NCBI GenBank assembly: GCA_009993005.1
Contig: JAACUH010000056.1
Coordinates: 31,481 to 95,480 of the forward strand
Length of the DNA stretch: 64,000 nt
Reading direction: 5' to 3'
From: Rhodobacterales bacterium
Lineage (GTDB): Bacteria; Pseudomonadota; Alphaproteobacteria; Rhodobacterales; Rhodobacteraceae
Position 1 is the stretch's first letter, and each line of letters starts with the position of its first letter. The notes beneath the pieces are model-generated. The model ran no database searches. It saw only the letters and a list, made by a program, of their open reading frames with translations, and was not told where the DNA came from. A program made the position numbers and the translations under genes. This document shows positions 42,835-51,069 of this stretch, piece by piece.

Positions 42835-44426
42835 TGCGTGTCCTCCGGCGCGGGTGCCTCTGGTGCCTCTGGCGGGTCAGACGGGTCAGGCGCGTCGGGC
42901 GCGTCGGGCGCGTCGGGCGCGTCGGGCAGCACGGCCGAGATATAGCTCCCGGTCGCCGTCAGTTGCGCCGCCGTCGCCGCCATGAAGCCCGTGACAGGCC
43001 CGGCCGCGAGGGTGAGAAGCGTGAGCATCGCCAGAAGCCCGCCGGTTGCCACAAAGGGCAGGGTGGTCGGCGCGGCTGGCGCGTCTGGCGCGGCTTCGGG
43101 TGGCAGGGTATTCCAGAACAGCGCGCTGCCCGCGCGGGCAAATCCCAGGACCGCCACCAGCGAGGTTGTGAGGATCACCGCCCAGATCGTCCAGACCAGC
43201 GGATGGCTGCGCACCGCATCCATCACCAGAAGCTTGCCCAGAAAGCCCGACAACGGCGGCATCCCCGCCATCGCGATGGCGGCGGCAAAAAACAGCGAAG
43301 CGACAAGCCCGCTTTGCGCCATCAGCGGGGCCGGCGTCAGCCAGTCCGCCTCGCCGGCGCGCCGGGCGCGGACAAGATCGACCACGAGAAACAGCATCGC
43401 CCCGGCGAGCGTGGAATGCACCATGTAATAGAGCGCCGCCGCGGTGCCCTGCGGGGTAAACAGCGCAATGGCGACCAGCAGCGTGCCCATCGAGCCGATC
43501 GCGGCAAAGGCCGCGAGCCGCCCCATCTGCCGCGCGCCGAGCACCCCGATCATCCCCACCGCCAGCGTTACCAGCGCCGCCGGCATCAGCCAGGTGCCGA
43601 CCAGGCCCTGCGTCGCCACGACACCCGGCCCGAAGATCAGCGTGAACACCCGCAGGATCGCATAGGCGCCGATCTTGGTCATGATCGCGAACAATGCCGC
43701 AATCGGCGCGGGCGCGTCTGCATAGGTTGCCGGCAGCCAGAAATGCAGCGGGATCAGCGCGGCCTTGACCGCAAAGACCGCCAGCAGCAGCACGGCCGCG
43801 ACCCGGATCAGCGCGCTCTGCTCGGCCGGGATCTCGGCCACGCGCAGCGCCAGATCGGCCATGTTGAGCGTGCCGGTCACGGCATAGAGCGTGCCCAGCG
43901 CGAACAGGAACAGGGTCGAGCCGAGCAGGTTGTAGATCACATATTGCACGCCCGCCCGCATCCGCCGCGTGCCGCCCGCATGGATCATCAGCCCGTAGGA
44001 GGCGATCAGCAGGATTTCGAAGAACACGAAAAGGTTGAAGATATCGCCGGTCAGGAAGGCGCCGAAGATGCCCATCAACTGGAACAGGAAGAGCGCATGG
44101 AAATGCCGCCCCCGCGTGTCCCAGCCCGACCCGATGGCATAGAGCAGCACCGGCAGCGCCAGCGTCGCGGTCAGCGCCACCATCAGCGCCGACAGCCGGT
44201 CGAGCACCAGCACGATGCCAAAGGGCGCAGGCCAGTTGCCCAGGTCATAGACCATGATCCGGCCGGACGCGCTTTCCCACAACAGCGCCCAGCCGATGCC
44301 GAGCAGCGCCAGGCTGGTGGCCACCGAAAAGGTGCGCGCCAGCGAGGTGTGGAACCGCATCACGAGGATGATGATCGCGCCCACCACGGCGGGCAGCAGC
44401 ACGGGAAACAGGATCAGATGGTTCAT
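42831..44426 (-). CDS. mnhD: Mrp cation/proton antiporter subunit D
   Basis: The 531-residue protein is related to the proton-pumping NuoM/NuoN subunits of complex I, with about 14 helices. It holds the conserved membrane Glu and Lys residues of this family (FQLMGIFGAFLTGDIFNLFVFFEILLIASYG; AVKAALIPLHFWLPATYADAPAPIAAL). The C-terminal tail is an unusual run of Asp-Ala-Pro triplets made by a 9-bp DNA repeat (about 42870-42928). The tail lies outside the membrane core and its role is unknown. Confidence 0.95.
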   Translation of the reverse strand: MNHLILFPVLLPAVVGAIIILVMRFHTSLARTFSVATSLALLGIGWALLWESASGRIMVYDLGNWPAPFGIVLVLDRLSALMVALTATLALPVLLYAIGSGWDTRGRHFHALFLFQLMGIFGAFLTGDIFNLFVFFEILLIASYGLMIHAGGTRRMRAGVQYVIYNLLGSTLFLFALGTLYAVTGTLNMADLALRVAEIPAEQSALIRVAAVLLLAVFAVKAALIPLHFWLPATYADAPAPIAALFAIMTKIGAYAILRVFTLIFGPGVVATQGLVGTWLMPAALVTLAVGMIGVLGARQMGRLAAFAAIGSMGTLLVAIALFTPQGTAAALYYMVHSTLAGAMLFLVVDLVRARRAGEADWLTPAPLMAQSGLVASLFFAAAIAMAGMPPLSGFLGKLLVMDAVRSHPLVWTIWAVILTTSLVAVLGFARAGSALFWNTLPPEAAPDAPAAPTTLPFVATGGLLAMLTLLTLAAGPVTGFMAATAAQLTATGSYISAVLPDAPDAPDAPDAPDPSDPPEAPEAPAPEDTQ

Positions 44427-44800
44427 GTCATGTCACCCTTGCCCTGCGCGGGGGCCGTGTCGGTTGCGCCGGGCGTGGCGTCGTCGAGGTCGATCCGATC
44501 GTCGCGCGCGGCAAGGTAGGCGCCCAGCCCCAGCATCACGATGACCGCCGTCATCCCGAAGGAGATCACGATGGCCGTCAGCACCAGCGCCTGCGGCAGC
44601 GGGTCGCCATAGGTCTCGGTGCCATATCGCAGCACGGCAGGCAGGTTGATCGACAGCCGCCCCGAGGCAAAGAGGAACAGGTTGACCGCATAGGTCAGCA
44701 GCGAGATGCCGAGGATCACCGTAAAGGTCCGCTGCCGGAGCACCAGATAGATGCCGCCTGCCGTGAGCGCCCCGACCGCCGTTGAGAACAGGTATTCCAT
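44423..44800 (-). CDS. mnhC: Mrp cation/proton antiporter subunit C
   Basis: The 125-residue protein is NuoK-like with three helices: STAVGALTAGGIYLVL, VILGISLLTYAVNLFLFASG and ALVLTAIVISFGMTAVIVMLGLGAYL. DPLPQALVLTAIVI is characteristic of MnhC. The ATG at 44800 is one base after the mnhAB stop and follows GGGAGGG. The C-terminal tail is short and charged. Confidence 0.94.
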   Translation of the reverse strand: MEYLFSTAVGALTAGGIYLVLRQRTFTVILGISLLTYAVNLFLFASGRLSINLPAVLRYGTETYGDPLPQALVLTAIVISFGMTAVIVMLGLGAYLAARDDRIDLDDATPGATDTAPAQGKGDMT

Positions 44801-44801
44801 G

Positions 44802-47654
44802 CTATTGCCCTCCCGCCGTGACATCGCGCGACGGATCGACATCCATCGCATGGGGGCTTGGCCGCACGCCAGACCGGCGGGCGAGGCGGGCGAGGCTCTC
44901 CAGCGCGAGCATCACCGCGCCCACGACGCAGAGGAAGACGCCCACGTCAAAGGCCATGGCGGTGGCCAGCTCGAACTCCTCGATCGGCCAGATCTCGAAA
45001 TAGCCGAAGGAACTGGTGAGGAACGGCCGCCCTGCAAACCAGGAGCCGACCCCGGTCAGCGCCGCGATGAGCACACCCGCCGCGATGATCCCGTGATAGG
45101 GGAACCGCTGGCGCGCGGCGGCCCAGTCGAACCCGCTCGCCATGTATTGCATCACCAGCGCGATGGCGACGATCAGCCCGGCGATGAAACCGCCGCCGGG
45201 TTCGTTATGGCCGCGCAGAAAGATGTAGGTGCCCACGACCAGCGCGATCGGCATCATCACGCGCGTGGCCACCACCATCATCAGCGGATGCGCATCGCCC
45301 GCCTTGTCGGGGTTGAGCGGGCGGTTGGCCAGCCACTTGCCCACCGGGCTCGCCAGCACCGCTTCGGTCAGCGCAAAGATGACGAGCGCCGCGATCCCCA
45401 GCACGGTGATCTCGCCAAAGGTATCAAAGCCGCGGAAATCGACCAGGATCACGTTGACCACATTGGTGCCGCCGCCGCCGGTCTTGGAATTGGCGAGGTG
45501 ATAGGCCGAGATGCTCGGCTGGGCAAAATCGGTGATCTGTAACGCAAAGGTCAGCGCCGCCGCCCCCAGCCCGACCGCCACGGCAATCGCCCCGTCGCGC
45601 AGGCGGCGGCCGGCGCTGCTCTCGAAGGGTGTCGTCTTGGGGATGAAGTTGAGCATCAGCAGCAGCAGGATCACGGTGACGACCTCGACCGTCGCTTGTG
45701 TGAGCGCGAGGTCGGGCGCCGAGAAATAGACAAACCCGACCGAGACGATCAGCCCGATCACCCCGATCAGGATGAGCGCGACAAGCCGCTGGTGATGCCA
45801 GAACACGAGGCACAGCGTCACCAGCATCAGCGCGAACCAGCCCGCCAGCGGCACCGCCGCCAGCGGCAACAGGTCGCGCGTGGCGGGGGCCTGCGCGCCG
45901 CCGGCCCAGGCGGCATAGCCCGCCACGACGATCGTGACCGCAAAGACCGCGCCAGAGCGCGCCATCGACCCGTTGTGCACCCCGGCGGTGATCGCGCGTG
46001 CCAGCCAGACCACGCCCGCCATCAGCGCGTCGAAGATGACCTTGGCCTCGGGCCGGGGCGTGGCCTGCCAGAGCCGGTCGAGCGGCCGGTGCAGCGCCAG
46101 CAGCACCGCGCCGCCCGCCAGCGCGATGATCGACATGTAGAGCGCGGGGGTGATCCCGTGCCAGATCTTGAGCGAATAGTAAGGCAGATCGCCGCCGATC
46201 ACCGCGCCCGACGCCGCCGCCACCAGCCCGCCCGCGACAGCGGCCGGCAGGATGCCGATCACCACCACCAGCACGACGAGCAGCGCGGGCGCACCCCAGA
46301 GCCCAAAGCCCGGGTCATGCGGTCTGGCCGGGTAATCGTGGCGCTCCGGCCCCATGAAGGTATGGATGACAAAGCGGAACGAATAGGCGGCCGAGAGCAG
46401 CGCGCCGAATGTCGCCAGCGCCGGCACCAGCCAGGGGGTGCCGGACCAGATCGTGCGCTCGGCCTCTTCCAGCATCATCTCTTTGGACAGGAAGCCGTTC
46501 AGCAGCGGGATCCCCGCCATCGAGAGCGCCGCCAGCGTGCCGATCACGAAGGTCACCGGCATCAGGTGACGCAGCCCGCCCAACCGCTTTATGTCGCGGG
46601 TCTGCGTCTCGTGGTCGATGATGCCCGCGGTCATGAAGAGCGCGGCCTTGAACGTCGCGTGGTTGATGATGTGGAACACCGCCGCCACCGCCGCAAAGGG
46701 CGTGCCAAAGCCCAGGAGCATCGTGATCAGGCCCAGATGGCTGACGGTGGAAAAGGCCAGCAGCGCCTTGAGGTCGTCCTTGAACAGCGCGATCAGCGCG
46801 CCCAGAACCATCGTCACGAGGCCCGTCGTGGCCACGATGTAGAACCATTCGGGCGTGCCCGCCAGCACCGGCCAGAGCCGCGCCATCAGGAACAACCCCG
46901 CCTTGACCATCGTGGCCGAGTGCAGATAGGCGGAGACCGGCGTCGGCGCCGCCATCGCATGCGGCAGCCAGAAATGGAACGGGAACTGCGCCGATTTGGT
47001 GAAGGCCCCCAGCAGGATCAGGATCAGCGCCGGCAGGTAGAGCGGGCTGGCCTGGACCGCGTCCTTCTGCGTGAGGATCACGCTCAGGTCATAGCTCCCC
47101 GCGATCTGGCCCAGAATCAGCATCCCCCCGATCAGCGCGAGGCCACCCATTCCCGTCACGGCCAGCGCCATGCGCGCGCCCTGCCGGCCTTCGGGCAGAT
47201 GTTTCCAATAGCCGATCAGCAGGAAGGAGGACAGCGAGGTCAGCTCCCAGAACACCAGCATCAACAGCACGTTGTCCGACAGCACGATGCCCACCATCGC
47301 GCCCTGGAACAGCAGCAGATAGGTGTAGAACGTCCCCATCGGGTCTTCGCGGCTGAGGTAGAAGCGCGCGTAGATGATGATCAGCAACCCGATCCCCAAG
47401 ATCAGCCCGGCAAAGAGCAGGCCCAGCCCGTCGAGCATGAAATTGGCGTTGAGGCCAAGCTGCGGCAACCAGTCGAGCCGGTAGGTGATGACCTCGCCCG
47501 CGAGCACGGCGGGGGCATGGACCAGAAGGCCGATCAGCGCCGCGGCGGTGACGGTCGCGGTTGTCCAGGCGCAGACGGTGCGCCCGGCGCGGATCATCAG
47601 GCCGGGCAGCAGGGCCCCCAGAAACGGCAGTATGGCGATCAGGATCAGGGGCAA
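44802..47654 (-). CDS. mnhA: Mrp cation/proton antiporter, fused subunits A and B
   Basis: This protein of about 950 residues joins MrpA (NuoL-like, about 20 helices; FNSAK-like TKSAQFPFHFWLPHAMAAPTPVSAYLHSATMVKAG and SVDFFLKN-type SFRFVIHTFMGPE) with an MrpB domain at the C terminus (MMVVATRVMMPIALVVGTYIFLRGHNEPGGGFIAGL). This is as in the PhaA-type fused antiporters of alphaproteobacteria. It couples outward Na+ or K+ movement to proton uptake for alkali and salt tolerance. No ATG fits; the TTG at 47654 lies eight bases after AAGGA, while another TTG at 47660 is too close. Confidence 0.93.
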   Translation of the reverse strand: MPLILIAILPFLGALLPGLMIRAGRTVCAWTTATVTAAALIGLLVHAPAVLAGEVITYRLDWLPQLGLNANFMLDGLGLLFAGLILGIGLLIIIYARFYLSREDPMGTFYTYLLLFQGAMVGIVLSDNVLLMLVFWELTSLSSFLLIGYWKHLPEGRQGARMALAVTGMGGLALIGGMLILGQIAGSYDLSVILTQKDAVQASPLYLPALILILLGAFTKSAQFPFHFWLPHAMAAPTPVSAYLHSATMVKAGLFLMARLWPVLAGTPEWFYIVATTGLVTMVLGALIALFKDDLKALLAFSTVSHLGLITMLLGFGTPFAAVAAVFHIINHATFKAALFMTAGIIDHETQTRDIKRLGGLRHLMPVTFVIGTLAALSMAGIPLLNGFLSKEMMLEEAERTIWSGTPWLVPALATFGALLSAAYSFRFVIHTFMGPERHDYPARPHDPGFGLWGAPALLVVLVVVIGILPAAVAGGLVAAASGAVIGGDLPYYSLKIWHGITPALYMSIIALAGGAVLLALHRPLDRLWQATPRPEAKVIFDALMAGVVWLARAITAGVHNGSMARSGAVFAVTIVVAGYAAWAGGAQAPATRDLLPLAAVPLAGWFALMLVTLCLVFWHHQRLVALILIGVIGLIVSVGFVYFSAPDLALTQATVEVVTVILLLLMLNFIPKTTPFESSAGRRLRDGAIAVAVGLGAAALTFALQITDFAQPSISAYHLANSKTGGGGTNVVNVILVDFRGFDTFGEITVLGIAALVIFALTEAVLASPVGKWLANRPLNPDKAGDAHPLMMVVATRVMMPIALVVGTYIFLRGHNEPGGGFIAGLIVAIALVMQYMASGFDWAAARQRFPYHGIIAAGVLIAALTGVGSWFAGRPFLTSSFGYFEIWPIEEFELATAMAFDVGVFLCVVGAVMLALESLARLARRSGVRPSPHAMDVDPSRDVTAGGQ

Positions 47655-47823
47655 CGGCAAAGTCCTTTGTCTTGCAAGGTCACATGGACTGTCTCGGAAC
47701 CTGCCGCCGCCTTGGGGAGCCTTCGGATCGGGGCAAATTGTCGCGACGGGATAGGCCAGATCGGCAGAAGTTTCCATGCCAAAGCGACAGCAATCGGCCT
47801 GCAATCGCGGGACATGGCGTCGC

Positions 47824-47905
47824 GGGTGGCAGTCGGGTGGCAGTCGGGGTGGCAGTCGGGGGGGCAGTCGGGGGGCAGTCGGGGGGTCAGCCGGGGGGTC
47901 AGTCG
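47824..47905. repeat. G-rich tandem repeat near the Mrp promoter region
   Basis: About seven units of 11-12 bp based on GGGTGGCAGTC run from 47824. The number of G residues at the unit start grows from three to seven along the array, and the last units change to GGGGGGTCAGTC. The array begins 170 bp upstream of mnhAB and runs a few bases into the 3' end of the next gene. Confidence 0.85.
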
Positions 47906-48177
47906 GGGGCGTTGCGGGGCGCGGGTGGCGGGCTGCGGATCAGGCTGCGCGCCAGAACCTCGCCCTGCGCATCGACGGTCAGGCGCAGCCGGACATGGCC
48001 ATGGCGGAAGGTCACGCGGAACCGCCCTTCGTCCTCGCCTGTCCCTGTCTCAGAGACATGGGTGATCTGCCCCGCCCGCATCAGCGCCGGGATTGTCGCA
48101 GGGGCAAGGCCCAGCGCCGCGCCGAGGTCAAGCGCGTCGATCTGGAAACCGCCGTCGGGCAGGGGGGTCAACTTCAT
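47899..48177 (-). CDS. Small DUF6522-like hypothetical protein
   Basis: The 92-residue protein reads MKLTPLPDGGFQIDALDLGAALGLAPATI and ends in a proline-rich tail partly encoded by the neighbouring repeat. The middle part (RFRVTFRHGHVRLRLTVDAQGEVLARS) looks like paired beta strands. It resembles the short DUF6522 family of alphaproteobacteria; no function is known. The ATG at 48177 is chosen over an upstream GC-rich extension. It lies between Mrp and the phosphonate island and is divergent from phnC. Confidence 0.65.
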   Translation of the reverse strand: MKLTPLPDGGFQIDALDLGAALGLAPATIPALMRAGQITHVSETGTGEDEGRFRVTFRHGHVRLRLTVDAQGEVLARSLIRSPPPAPRNAPD

Positions 48178-48285
48178 GCGGTGAGAATGCCACGCCCGGC
48201 GGCACCGGGCCAGAGGGCGCACCGGGGAGGGCGCGCGCCGGGGGGGCCACTGGACGGGCAGGTCTGTCACAGAAGTTTTGCAAAA

Positions 48286-48303
48286 ATGACATGTCTCTGA
48301 CGT
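48286..48303 (-). promoter_or_regulatory. Weak PHO-box-like sequence upstream of phnC
   Basis: ATGACAT-GTCT-CTGACGT reads on the minus strand as two 7-bp half-sites with a 4-bp spacer, matching 10 of 14 positions of the PHO box repeat CTGTCAT-N4-CTGTCAT. A separate CTGTCAC half-site on the plus strand lies at 48264. The position 40 bp before phnC fits phosphate-starvation control, but the match is poor. Confidence 0.3.
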
Positions 48304-48342
48304 GCAGCCTCTTTAGGTCGCCGTTAACTCATGGGGGCGTTG

Positions 48343-49155
48343 ATGCTGTCGATCCAATCTCTGACCAAGACTTTCGGCCAGAATACGGCCGTGGACCGGG
48401 CCACGATCCAGGTGGATGGACCCTGCATGATCGGGATCATCGGCCGTTCCGGCGCCGGCAAATCGACGCTGCTGCGGATGCTGAACCGGCTGACAGACAG
48501 CAGTTCGGGCCAGGTGCTGTTCGAGGGGCGCGACATCACCGCGCTCAACGGCGCGGCAAAGCGGCAATGGCAGAGCCAATGCGCGATGATCTTTCAGCAG
48601 TTCAACCTCGTGCCGCGCATGGATGTGGTGTCGAACGTGCTGCATGGCACGCTCAACCGCCGCTCGACCCTGTCCACGATGTTCAACCTCTTTCCCAAGG
48701 CCGACATCCACCGCGCCATCGACATTCTCGACCGGCTTGGCATCGCCGAACATGCGCCCAAGCGGGCCGAGGCGCTGTCGGGTGGCCAGCAGCAGCGCGT
48801 CGCCATCGCCCGCGCGCTGATGCAGGACCCGGCGATCATCCTCGCGGATGAACCCATCGCCAGCCTTGACCCGATGAATGCGCAGATCGTCATGGACGCG
48901 TTGCGCCGCATCCATGACGAGGATGGCCGCACCGTCATCGCCAACCTGCACACGCTCGACACGGCGCGGCGTTATTGCGACCGGGTGATCGGGATGCGTG
49001 ACGGGCGCATCGTGTTCGATGGCCTGCCCGACCAGCTCACCACCGATGTGGCGCGCGAGATCTACGGCGCGGGCGCTGATTTTTCCGAAGCCGCGACCTC
49101 GACCGCGATCGAGGCTCTGGACCCGTCCACAGACGCGGCCTGGGCCACGGCCTGA
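48343..49155 (+). CDS. phnC: Phosphonate ABC transporter ATP-binding protein
   Basis: The 270-residue ATPase powers phosphonate import through PhnE. Walker A is [11 protein letters not shown], the Q-loop is in [19 protein letters not shown], the signature is [19 protein letters not shown], Walker B is [13 protein letters not shown], and the switch His is in [18 protein letters not shown], as in PhnC proteins. An alternative ATG at 48331 would add four residues; the one at 48343 is six bases after GGGGGC. It begins the phnC-phnD-phnE1-phnE2 import operon. Confidence 0.95.
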   Translation: MLSIQSLTKTFGQNTAVDRATIQVDGPCMIGIIGRSGAGKSTLLRMLNRLTDSSSGQVLFEGRDITALNGAAKRQWQSQCAMIFQQFNLVPRMDVVSNVLHGTLNRRSTLSTMFNLFPKADIHRAIDILDRLGIAEHAPKRAEALSGGQQQRVAIARALMQDPAIILADEPIASLDPMNAQIVMDALRRIHDEDGRTVIANLHTLDTARRYCDRVIGMRDGRIVFDGLPDQLTTDVAREIYGAGADFSEAATSTAIEALDPSTDAAWATA

Positions 49156-49162
49156 CACTTTT

Positions 49163-49191
49163 CCCCCGCACCCCAGCCGGGGGCGGGTTTT
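49163..49191 (+). terminator. Hairpin between phnC and phnD
   Basis: CCCCCG (49163-49168) can pair with CGGGGG (49178-49183), followed by CGGG and TTTTC. It is a modest attenuator-like structure 16 bp before the phnD start, and may stabilise or partly end the phnC message. Confidence 0.4.
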
Positions 49192-49206
49192 CAACCGGAG
49201 AGAACG

Positions 49207-50115
49207 ATGAAAAAGATCATAGCACTTGCACTGGCCACCTCGGCGCTGTCGAGCGTCGCCATGGCCGAAGGCCATGCCATCACCGAATTCCGCATCGGCC
49301 TGCTGGGCGGCGAGAACGCGCAAGACCGTCTGGCGTCGAACGAATGCTTCCGCGCCTATACCGAAGAAGCGCTGGGCGTGCCCACCCGCCTGTTCACCGC
49401 GGCCGACTACAACGGCGTGATCCAGGGCCTGATCGGCGGCACGCTCGACATGGCCTGGCTCGGTGCCTCTTCCTATGCCGCCGTTTATCTCGAAGACCCC
49501 GAAGCGGTCGAGCCGGTATTGGTCAAGACCAACCTCGACGGCTCTTTCACCTATTACTCGATCGGCTTCGCGCGCGCCGACAGCGGCGTGACCTCGCTCG
49601 ACGACATGGAAGGCAAGGTCTTTGCCTTCGGCGACCCGAACTCGACCTCGGGCTACCTGATCCCGCTCGTGGAGATCCCCGCAGCCGGCTATTCGATGAC
49701 GCCGGGCGAATATTTCTCGGACGTCGTGTTTACCGGCGGCCATGAGCAGACCATCGTCGCCGTGGCCAATGGCGACGTGGTGGCCGGCGTGACCTGGGCC
49801 GACGGCCTGGGCGACTGGGAGGACGGCTATAACTCGGGCGCGCTGCGCCGGGCGGTGGATGCCGGCCTCGTGGACATGAACGACCTCGTGGAAATCTGGC
49901 GCTCGAATCCGATCCCCGAAGGCCCGATCGTGTTGCGCTCGGCGCTGCCCGACGACGTGAAAGCCAAGATGATTGAGTTGACCGCCAACCTGCACGAAAC
50001 CGATCTGGATTGCGCCTATGGCGTCGCCGCCGGTGAGACCGCCGGGTTCGAGCCGATCACCCACGAGGCCTATGCCTCGGTCATCGCCGTGCGTCAGGCC
50101 CAGATCGCCAACTGA
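49207..50115 (+). CDS. phnD: Periplasmic phosphonate-binding protein
   Basis: The 302-residue protein has a signal peptide (to about residue 20, SSVAMAEGH) and a type II binding-protein fold. PhnD features include FRIGLLGGENAQDRLASNE, DYNGVIQGLIGGTLDMAWLGASSYA, FAFGDPNSTSGYLIPLVEI with the phosphonate-binding STS-like loop, and GGHEQTIVAVANGDVVAGVTWAD. It captures phosphonates for the PhnCE importer. The ATG follows GGAGAG. A strong terminator-like hairpin lies behind it, which may raise its level over the permeases. Confidence 0.95.
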   Translation: MKKIIALALATSALSSVAMAEGHAITEFRIGLLGGENAQDRLASNECFRAYTEEALGVPTRLFTAADYNGVIQGLIGGTLDMAWLGASSYAAVYLEDPEAVEPVLVKTNLDGSFTYYSIGFARADSGVTSLDDMEGKVFAFGDPNSTSGYLIPLVEIPAAGYSMTPGEYFSDVVFTGGHEQTIVAVANGDVVAGVTWADGLGDWEDGYNSGALRRAVDAGLVDMNDLVEIWRSNPIPEGPIVLRSALPDDVKAKMIELTANLHETDLDCAYGVAAGETAGFEPITHEAYASVIAVRQAQIAN

Positions 50116-50131
50116 GACCGACACCACGAGG

Positions 50132-50166
50132 GCAGGCTCCGCACATGCGGGGCCTGCACCTTTTTT
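50132..50166 (+). terminator. Intrinsic terminator/attenuator between phnD and phnE1
   Basis: Stem GCAGGCTCCGC (50132-50142) pairs with GCGGGGCCTGC (50147-50157), with one G-U pair and a four-base loop, then ACC and six T residues (50161-50166). This is the best-formed intrinsic terminator in the window. It lies inside the import operon, so it probably reduces read-through into the permeases. Confidence 0.8.
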
Positions 50167-50196
50167 CTCAGCGTTGCTTTGCACGGGGGCAGGGAC

Positions 50197-51069
50197 ATGG
50201 CGGACGTGACCGCAACAGGCGGCGCGGGTGTCGGGGATACGCGCGACAGCTACATGGCGATGACGCGGCGAAAGCGCGCCTATGGCGGCATCATTCTCGC
50301 GCTTTTCGTGGTGCTGATGGTGACCGGCTTCCAGACCGTCGAGGCGCGCAGCGCCGGCGGGTTCTGGGAAGGTCTGCCGCGCATCTTCGACTTTCCCGCC
50401 GGTGTGGTGCGCGAAGCTTGGGACCGGATCGACCGGTTGCCCGCGAACCTGCTGACCTACTTCCCCGCGCTGATCGAGACGATCAACATCGCGGCCGTGT
50501 CCACGCTGGTGGGCGCTTTTTTCGGGCTGATCCTGTCGCTGCTGTCCACCCGGGGCCTTGCCCGCTGGCCGCGGCTGATCCCGCTGTTTCGCCGGATCAT
50601 GGACATCCTGCGCGCCATCCCCGAGATCGTGATCGCGCTGGTGCTGATCTTTATCCTCGGCGGCGGTCCGGTGCCCGCGATGATTGCCATTGCGCTGCAT
50701 ACCGCCGGCGCACTGGGCAAGCTTTACTCCGAAGTGGCCGAAAACGCTGATCTCAAGCCTGTCGAGGGGCTGCAATCTGTGGGCGCGAACTGGTCGCAGC
50801 GGATGTGGCTCGGCGTGATCCCGCAGGTGGCGCCAAACTACCTGAGCTACACGCTGATGCGGTTCGAGATCAACATCCGCGCCTCGGCCATTCTGGGCTT
50901 TGTCGGCGCGGGCGGCATCGGCTACGAGCTGCGCAACGCGATGACCTTTGGCCAGGGCAAATTCGACCTCGCCGCCTCGATCTTCGTGTTGCTGTTCCTG
51001 ACCATCGTGTTCTTCGACCAGGTGTCGAGCCATTACCGCAACCGCCTGACGCAGGGGCAACGCACATGA
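50197..51069 (+). CDS. phnE1: Phosphonate ABC transporter permease 1
   Basis: The 290-residue inner-membrane protein has about six helices and the PhnE coupling region EGLQSVGANWSQRMWLGVIPQVAPNYLSY (EAA-loop). ASAILGFVGAGGIGYELRNAM near the end is the permease signature. MFRRIMDILRAIPEIVIALVLIF-type sequence is visible in the middle. The ATG at 50197 follows GGGGGCAGGGAC. It ends in an ATGA overlap with the second permease. Confidence 0.94.
   Translation: MADVTATGGAGVGDTRDSYMAMTRRKRAYGGIILALFVVLMVTGFQTVEARSAGGFWEGLPRIFDFPAGVVREAWDRIDRLPANLLTYFPALIETINIAAVSTLVGAFFGLILSLLSTRGLARWPRLIPLFRRIMDILRAIPEIVIALVLIFILGGGPVPAMIAIALHTAGALGKLYSEVAENADLKPVEGLQSVGANWSQRMWLGVIPQVAPNYLSYTLMRFEINIRASAILGFVGAGGIGYELRNAMTFGQGKFDLAASIFVLLFLTIVFFDQVSSHYRNRLTQGQRT

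Noticed and set aside
42834..44519. 561-codon plus-strand frame across mnhD
   Set aside because: It is antisense to the conserved NuoM-like subunit, with translation full of Arg, His and Gln.
48277..48284. TTTGCAAA near phnC as a second PccR site
   Set aside because: It is a single short palindrome without the paired copy and AATTAGC context seen before pccB, so it is likely chance.
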